Of a stretch of DNA of 64,000 nucleotides, positions 59,513 through 64,000 are shown piece by piece. The first letter of the stretch is position 1, and every line of letters begins with the position of its first letter. The stretch spans positions 1-64,000 of the forward strand of contig CAWHHZ010000012.1 of NCBI GenBank assembly GCA_963829355.1, read 5' to 3'. Origin of the DNA: CAWHHZ01 sp963829355 (GTDB lineage Bacteria; Acidobacteriota; Thermoanaerobaculia; Gp7-AA8; JAHWKK01). A program made the translations under genes and the position numbers. The notes beneath the pieces are model-generated. The model saw nothing but the letters and a program-made list of their open reading frames with translations, had not been told where the DNA came from and did not search any database.

Positions 59513-60713
59513 TCCGTCCCTCCGTCTGCTGTGGCTGACGGAAAACTACCCGCCCGACAGGGGAGGGATGGCGCAGTCGTGCGACCGGATCGTCCGTTCG
59601 CTCCGCCGGCGAGGCGTCTCGATCGATCTGGTGCACTTCAGCCGGCGGCAATCCGAATGGCAGGTCGAGGCCAACGAGCGGGGATCCCACATGACCTGCC
59701 CGATCTCCGACGATCCCGCGACCCTGATGAACCGTCTGTGGGCCGTTCTGCGAACGCAGGAGAATGAAACGCTCCCCGCGACACTGGTGGCATTCGGGGG
59801 ATTCCTTCCAATGCTCGGCGCACCCGTGATCGCGGCGTGGCTCCGGAAGCCTCTGCTCACCCTGATACGCGGAAACGATTTCGATGCCTCGGTGTTTTCG
59901 CCACGAAGGAGAGAGATTCTGCGGTATGCGCTGGAGAGCTCGACCCTCGTCTCCTGCGTCACACGCGACCAGGTCCGGAGGCTCCAGGCATTGTTCCCGA
60001 GTGTCACTCCCGAGTGGATACCGAACGGAATCGAGCTGGAGAGCTGGCAGCTGACCGACGGCGATCGCCGCCGCGGCGCGGAGTGGCGGGACGCGCACGT
60101 TCCGTCCGGCCGTCGTCTGCTCGGTCTGTTCGGTCATCTGAAGCAGAAAAAGGGAGCCACGTTCTTTCTCGACCAGATCCTCCGGTCGGGACGGGCCGAT
60201 CGTTTCCATCTCCTCCTGAGTGGTGATGCCGAACCGTCGGTTCACGAGTGGCTGGAGCGTCATGGAACGGAGGTCTCGTTCTCGCTTCTGCCGTTCATGG
60301 ATCGGTACGAGCTCCTCCCGCTCTACTCCGCCTGTGATCTCGTCGCATTGCCGTCGTTCTACGACGGGCTGCCGAACGTGCTTCTCGAAGCGGCCGCACT
60401 GGGCATTCCGCTTCTCGCCTCGAACGCCGGCGGGATGGCGGACCTGCTCGTGGACGGAGCGAACGCGATCGTGTTCGATGCCGCCGACGCGACCGACTGC
60501 CGTCGCGCTCTGGAGATCGCCGCGACGATCCCTCGCGCGGAACTGGAAGGGCTTGCTGCGGAGGCTCGGAGGCATGTGACGGAAGAGCTCACGGCCGAGC
60601 TGGAAGCGACCCGTTACCTTCGCCTTCTCGGAATCGAAGAGAGCGCCTCCGGCGTGCCGCATCCGTTCATTCACGAACAGGGAGTCCAGACGACTCGAGG
60701 AGAGAAGCGATGA
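59502..60713 (+). CDS. GT4-family glycosyltransferase
   Basis: The GTG at 59502 overlaps the previous gene. The product begins MTVDPSLRLLWLTENYPPDR with GGMAQSCDRIVRSLRRRGV. It has VTPEWIPNGIELESWQL, RRLLGLFGHLKQKKGATFF, YSACDLVALPSFYDGLPNVL and LEAAALGIPLLASNAGGMAD, the acidic ExxxxxG donor-binding region of GT4. The length of 403 residues is normal. The operon probably makes or modifies a surface polysaccharide. Confidence 0.85.
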   Translation: MTVDPSLRLLWLTENYPPDRGGMAQSCDRIVRSLRRRGVSIDLVHFSRRQSEWQVEANERGSHMTCPISDDPATLMNRLWAVLRTQENETLPATLVAFGGFLPMLGAPVIAAWLRKPLLTLIRGNDFDASVFSPRRREILRYALESSTLVSCVTRDQVRRLQALFPSVTPEWIPNGIELESWQLTDGDRRRGAEWRDAHVPSGRRLLGLFGHLKQKKGATFFLDQILRSGRADRFHLLLSGDAEPSVHEWLERHGTEVSFSLLPFMDRYELLPLYSACDLVALPSFYDGLPNVLLEAAALGIPLLASNAGGMADLLVDGANAIVFDAADATDCRRALEIAATIPRAELEGLAAEARRHVTEELTAELEATRYLRLLGIEESASGVPHPFIHEQGVQTTRGEKR

Positions 60714-61402
60714 GATCGACATCCACAATTCTGCTGTCCATGTCGCTGGTGCTGTTTGCCTGCGGGGGAGGGGCCGAGGACGATGAGGTTCCGACGTACG
60801 GCGGAACGGGAGAGGCTCCTTCAACGTCGCCTGCGGCGGAAAGTCCCGCCGCGAACACCGAAGCCGCCGCGGACGCAATCACCATCAAGCGTGCAGACGG
60901 CGAGAAAATCGCGACGGTCAGCATCGATGGCGATCGTGTTTCGATCGCGGTTCTCGATCGTGCCGAGAAACTCGATCTGGTTGGAAAGATCAAGGACAGT
61001 GGTAAACGAAAATACGAGAGCGGCGGGTCCGTCGTCGCCGAGGTCAAACCCTCCGACAGTGGATTCAAGGTGCGGACGCCGGATGGTGCGTTGCTGTGGA
61101 AGGTGAAGATCAGCGACGACAAGATCAAGATCAGTGATAACGAAGAGAACCGGGATCCGTGGGTTCTCTCCGGAAAACACGAGAATCGGGTCAAGATCCT
61201 CGACCCGCGTGAGAACGAGATCGGAGCCGTGAAGTTCTATCCGGATCGGAATCGTGTCGAAGTCAAGGATGCATCGAACGCCGAGCTCTTCAAGAGCAAC
61301 ACCGATCGTGAGTCCGCGGCGTACGGAGTCCTGATGATGTCGTCGATCCCGCTGCAGGAGCGGTACATCATTCTGTCCGAGATTCTGGTGCGCGGGCGCT
61401 GA
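60710..61402 (+). CDS. Putative lipoprotein
   Basis: MRSTSTILLSMSLVLFACGG shows a lipobox (LFAC) at residues 15-18. A Ser/Ala/Thr-rich linker leads to repeated beta-strands with AITIKRADGEKIATVSIDGD, LLWKVKISDDKIKISDNEEN and RVKILDPRENEIGAVKFYPD. The repetition suggests a tubby-like or beta-sandwich fold. It overlaps the upstream glycosyltransferase by 4 bases. Confidence 0.75.
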   Translation: MRSTSTILLSMSLVLFACGGGAEDDEVPTYGGTGEAPSTSPAAESPAANTEAAADAITIKRADGEKIATVSIDGDRVSIAVLDRAEKLDLVGKIKDSGKRKYESGGSVVAEVKPSDSGFKVRTPDGALLWKVKISDDKIKISDNEENRDPWVLSGKHENRVKILDPRENEIGAVKFYPDRNRVEVKDASNAELFKSNTDRESAAYGVLMMSSIPLQERYIILSEILVRGR

Positions 61403-61410
61403 CCACCGGG

Positions 61411-62265
61411 ATGGACCGGCTCGTCGCCTATTACGCGATGGGGGGCGGTCTGGGCCACTTGACGCGGGCCCGTGCCGTCCTCCACACCCTCGGACTCGAG
61501 GAGCACTCGGTGCTGCTGACCTCGTCCCGTCACGGTACGGACCCGAGGGTGGTGGGAGCGGTGCCGCTCATTCACGTTCCGCCGGAGTTGGACGGACATC
61601 CCGCCGAGCTCCGCTTGTGGCTCGATTCGCGCCTCTCCGAGCTCCGCCCGGCGTCGTTGATTCTCGATACATTCCCGGCTGGCATCCTGGGCGAGCTCGA
61701 CGATTTGCCGGTGAAAGACACGCGCATTCTGCACGTGGCCCGCAGGCTGCGATGGCGGGCGTACAGCGAGATGATCGGGCCGCGGCCGCCTCGGATCGAG
61801 ACCACCTGGGTCACCGAGCCGCTCGAGGCGGAGCACCGTTCGTTTCTAGAAGCTCAGTCTGATCGAGTCGAGTCTCTCGAGCTGGTCGATCCCCCGGAGG
61901 CGGCGACTCCCGCTGAGATAGAAGGAACATTCTGGCTCGTCGTGCATGCGGGACCGGAGGAGGAGGTCGTTCAACTTCTGCTCTATGCCGCGGAGATGCA
62001 ACAGATGGAGCGTTGCGAAGCGCCGATCGTGCTGGCGTCTCCGGTCGAGCCGGAGGGAGTCGGTGTGCCCTTCCGCCGTGTGCCGCTGTTCCCGGCCTCC
62101 GGCTGGTTCGCTGCGGCATCCCGAGTGATCAGTGGATGCGGGTTCAACGTGATGCGCCAGATGGCCCCCTGGCGGGAAAAGCATCGCTACCTTCCCTTCG
62201 AACGCCGCTTCGACGATCAGTTCGCGCGTGCCGCGGCGGTGCGACGGCAATCATACCGAGCCTGA
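61411..62265 (+). CDS. GT28/MurG-like glycosyltransferase
   Basis: The protein begins MDRLVAYYAMGGGLGHLTRA; GGGLGHLTRA is the glycine-rich N-terminal loop of GT28-like enzymes. It has PASLILDTFPAGILGELD and a C-terminal ASRVISGCGFNVMRQMAPWR followed by YLPFERRFDDQFARAAAV, like the acceptor-facing end of the family. The 284-residue length is short for MurG but seen in small relatives. Confidence 0.75.
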   Translation: MDRLVAYYAMGGGLGHLTRARAVLHTLGLEEHSVLLTSSRHGTDPRVVGAVPLIHVPPELDGHPAELRLWLDSRLSELRPASLILDTFPAGILGELDDLPVKDTRILHVARRLRWRAYSEMIGPRPPRIETTWVTEPLEAEHRSFLEAQSDRVESLELVDPPEAATPAEIEGTFWLVVHAGPEEEVVQLLLYAAEMQQMERCEAPIVLASPVEPEGVGVPFRRVPLFPASGWFAAASRVISGCGFNVMRQMAPWREKHRYLPFERRFDDQFARAAAVRRQSYRA

Positions 62266-62269
62266 CTGG

Positions 62270-62415
62270 GGGGATCGGCTCTCCAGGGCCGACTCGCGGG
62301 GGGCTCCAGCCCCCCGCAAGCCGTTCGAACATTTCTTCAGCATGCGAGGAACCCGGGGGCTGCGCTCGTTCCTCGCTTACCCCCGGCTACTTTCTGTCGC
62401 CCCTCCGGGGCTGGT
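62270..62415. repeat. Family D repeat followed by a family B tail
   Basis: gatcggctctccagggccga with ggggctccagccccccgc, then ggggctgcgctcgttcctcg and gtcgcccctccggggctggt. Confidence 0.75.
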
Positions 62416-62438
62416 CGAGTTCCCAATCCCCCAGGGCG

Positions 62439-63485
62439 CTACCTGCCGGCGTTCACGATGCGCTCGATCAGGTCGGGATCGTCGGGGAGCAGTCCGGCGG
62501 GAGCGAGGCGTGGAGTCAGCTCCCGCCACTGGGGATGCATGGCGAAAGCGCGCGCGAAAAGGGGCAGCGACTCGTCGACGCGCTGCATGTTCACGAGCGC
62601 GACCGCGTGCCAGTAGATCATTTCCGCGTGGCGGCTCTCCGGGATGCCGGGAGTCGCGGCGGCGATCTGCTCGGCGGTCGAGTACTCGAGGAGGGCATCT
62701 TCGGCATCGCCATGCTCGGTCGCGAGATCCCCGGCATTCATGTGGTTATAGGCGCGCTGGAGTGAAACCAGACGCCGAAGCTCGGTCAGCGGTTCCGGCG
62801 CATCATCGACGCGCAGATCGAAGAGCGTGTCCTGCCACGGCGCTCCCGACGAGGTGCCTTTCACGATGATGAGAGCAGCCGACTGCTTGCCTCGGATGTC
62901 TCCACCCGCCGCCTGCGCCGCATCGAGCGCCGCCAGGAGCCTCTCGGCGAGATCTCCCGTCGTCGAGGTGTAGGCCCTCGCCATCGCCGGCCAGATCCGA
63001 TCGTTGGCCATCAGATTCGCCTGAACCGAGAACCCCTCTCCCACCGTGATTGTCCCGCCAGAGGTACCGCAGTTCATCTCTGCCGACGAGCCATCGCCGG
63101 CGATTCCTCCGGCCGACTGGATGTCGTCGGCACCGGTGAACGTCGCGACCTTCCCAGTCGTATCGACCATCGCCACCTGCCGCACCTGACACGCCCCATC
63201 AGCGGTCAGCAGACCTCGCAGAGCATCCGGCGCGCTCTTGCCGGTATGCATCAGATCCAGTCCGAGCTTTCCGTAGGAGGGATCGACGAAGCTCTGTGTC
63301 GCCACCGCCCCAACACCCGCCTCCGCCCACGGTACGATCTGACCGACCGCGAACCAGTGCGACTGGACCGCGACCCCGAGATCTCCGGTGGCGGGATCGC
63401 GCGCGACGATCGAAAACGTGTGGACTGGTCGCACCTGGGCGGCCAGCGTCGGAGCGAGCAGGAGGAGCAGGACGAGCATTCTCAT
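62439..63485 (-). CDS. DUF1028 (Ntn-hydrolase-like) exported protein
   Basis: A signal peptide (MRMLVLLLLLAPTLAAQV) precedes the DUF1028 core: HTFSIVARDPATGDLGVAVQ, SHWFAVGQIVPWAEAGVGAV, ATQSFVDPSYGKLGLDLMHT and FSVQANLMANDRIWPAMARA. A C-terminal TPR-like extension (LEYSTAEQIAAATPGIPESR) follows. The family resembles Ntn hydrolases with conserved His/Ser after the signal, but no substrate is established. The length of 348 residues is typical with the extension. Confidence 0.9.
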   Translation of the reverse strand: MRMLVLLLLLAPTLAAQVRPVHTFSIVARDPATGDLGVAVQSHWFAVGQIVPWAEAGVGAVATQSFVDPSYGKLGLDLMHTGKSAPDALRGLLTADGACQVRQVAMVDTTGKVATFTGADDIQSAGGIAGDGSSAEMNCGTSGGTITVGEGFSVQANLMANDRIWPAMARAYTSTTGDLAERLLAALDAAQAAGGDIRGKQSAALIIVKGTSSGAPWQDTLFDLRVDDAPEPLTELRRLVSLQRAYNHMNAGDLATEHGDAEDALLEYSTAEQIAAATPGIPESRHAEMIYWHAVALVNMQRVDESLPLFARAFAMHPQWRELTPRLAPAGLLPDDPDLIERIVNAGR

Positions 63486-63677
63486 GCGCCGATTATATGA
63501 AGTCGCGAAAGGCGGCGCTCACATCCCGCAATGACAGAATCCTCAGTGCACTCCAGAGAAATCAAAGATCGCTGGGAGCACGAACCAGGTCGTTGTTCTC
63601 TTGTTTGATGTCAAGTCCACACCATGGTGAAGTTCTATGGGTATTCAAGGTCGAAACCTTCAGTGAGTGGGCCCGGA

Positions 63678-63697
63678 CCGAAAATCAAAGACCTGAC
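63678..63697. repeat. Half REP of the GGTCAGGTCTT family
   Basis: ccgaaaatcaaagacctgac is the reverse complement of the end motif of the REPIN-like pairs at 8482 and 39803. The rest of 63486-63773 shows no gene. Confidence 0.65.
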
Positions 63698-63773
63698 ATC
63701 CAGGCTGGCAATCGACGCTCGGGCGATGATCGTGCATTGACGCAGTGGCGTGGGACGAATCTCGATCGTTTGT

Positions 63774-64000
63774 ATGCTGCTCACCATCGGGTTGAGCTCT
63801 GCCTGTTCGAGTGCCCGGAGCTCTTCAGTGCCGCAGCGAGCAGAAGCGACCGTCACGACGTTCGGGAGCGAGCACGAGGAGGTTGTTCGATATCTGGTGC
63901 TCGGCGACAGCACAGCGGTCAACGTCGGTGGGAGCGAGGGGGAAGGGATCGCGGTCGAGACGGCACGCTACGTCGCACGGGACCATGGGGTGCAGATGCT
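63774..64000 (+). CDS. SGNH/GDSL hydrolase, N-terminal part
   Basis: An ATG gives MLLTIGLSSACSSARSSSVP with a lipobox-like LSSAC, then EEVVRYLVLGDSTAVNVGGS and EGIAVETARYVARDHGVQM before the window ends. LVLGDSTAVNVG is block I of SGNH esterases with the nucleophile serine. Enzymes of this type remove acyl or acetyl groups. The gene is cut by the window edge. Confidence 0.75.
   Translation, partial: MLLTIGLSSACSSARSSSVPQRAEATVTTFGSEHEEVVRYLVLGDSTAVNVGGSEGEGIAVETARYVARDHGVQM

Noticed and set aside
63635..63922. 95-codon minus-strand frame at the right end
   Set aside because: It is antisense to the SGNH hydrolase start, which has a lipobox and a GDS motif.

Overview
The window is high-GC bacterial DNA that looks like an accessory region of an environmental Gram-negative bacterium. 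The gene content fits Acidobacteriota or a neighbouring phylum: a transmembrane Ser/Thr kinase with TPRs, M1-M28-PDZ and M16 peptidases, a GspG-like protein, a sortase with an LPxTA-type substrate, and a DUF1028 protein. That assignment is inference from family content. I saw no rRNA, tRNA or CRISPR array.

1-7 kb is heavily decayed. A Ubl-E2 fusion gene and the start of a probable JAB gene run leftward. A sigma-like factor, a small partner and an ImmA/IrrE peptidase run rightward. A zinc-ribbon gene and a TM0106-type nuclease/SF1 helicase follow on the minus strand. Nearly all carry several frameshifts.

7-17 kb holds toxin-antitoxin (TA) genes, a frameshifted receptor kinase with its membrane partner, an IS110 remnant and a pseudopilin-like protein. 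17-24 kb holds a broken RAYT transposase between REP sequences, a dGTPase-HNH-small protein operon, and a convergent AbiEi/AbiEii pair. The AbiEi gene is preceded by two perfect hairpins whose loops carry the palindrome GGTATATATACC.

24.7-47.9 kb is a mosaic built around a PLD/DEAD/DUF3427 helicase gene (24753-27940). At least seven partial copies of this gene lie elsewhere in the window, often next to TA modules and joined at recurrent points to three families of GC-rich palindromic repeats (called A, B and C here). An AbiEi-AbiEii-helicase-fragment cassette is present twice. A MNT/HEPN pair, HigBA-like, ParE, VapBC-like and DUF2283 modules, and a two-gene DUF4132 unit sit between the fragments.

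48-64 kb is more conventional: a two-gene peptidase operon, the sortase and its substrate, a glycosyltransferase operon, a DUF1028 protein and the start of an SGNH hydrolase. Repeats A-D mark the intergenic gaps.

The main theme is a TA- and defence-rich island reshaped by recombination between dispersed REP-like palindromes and fragments of helicase genes. Many genes are truncated exactly where such a repeat begins.
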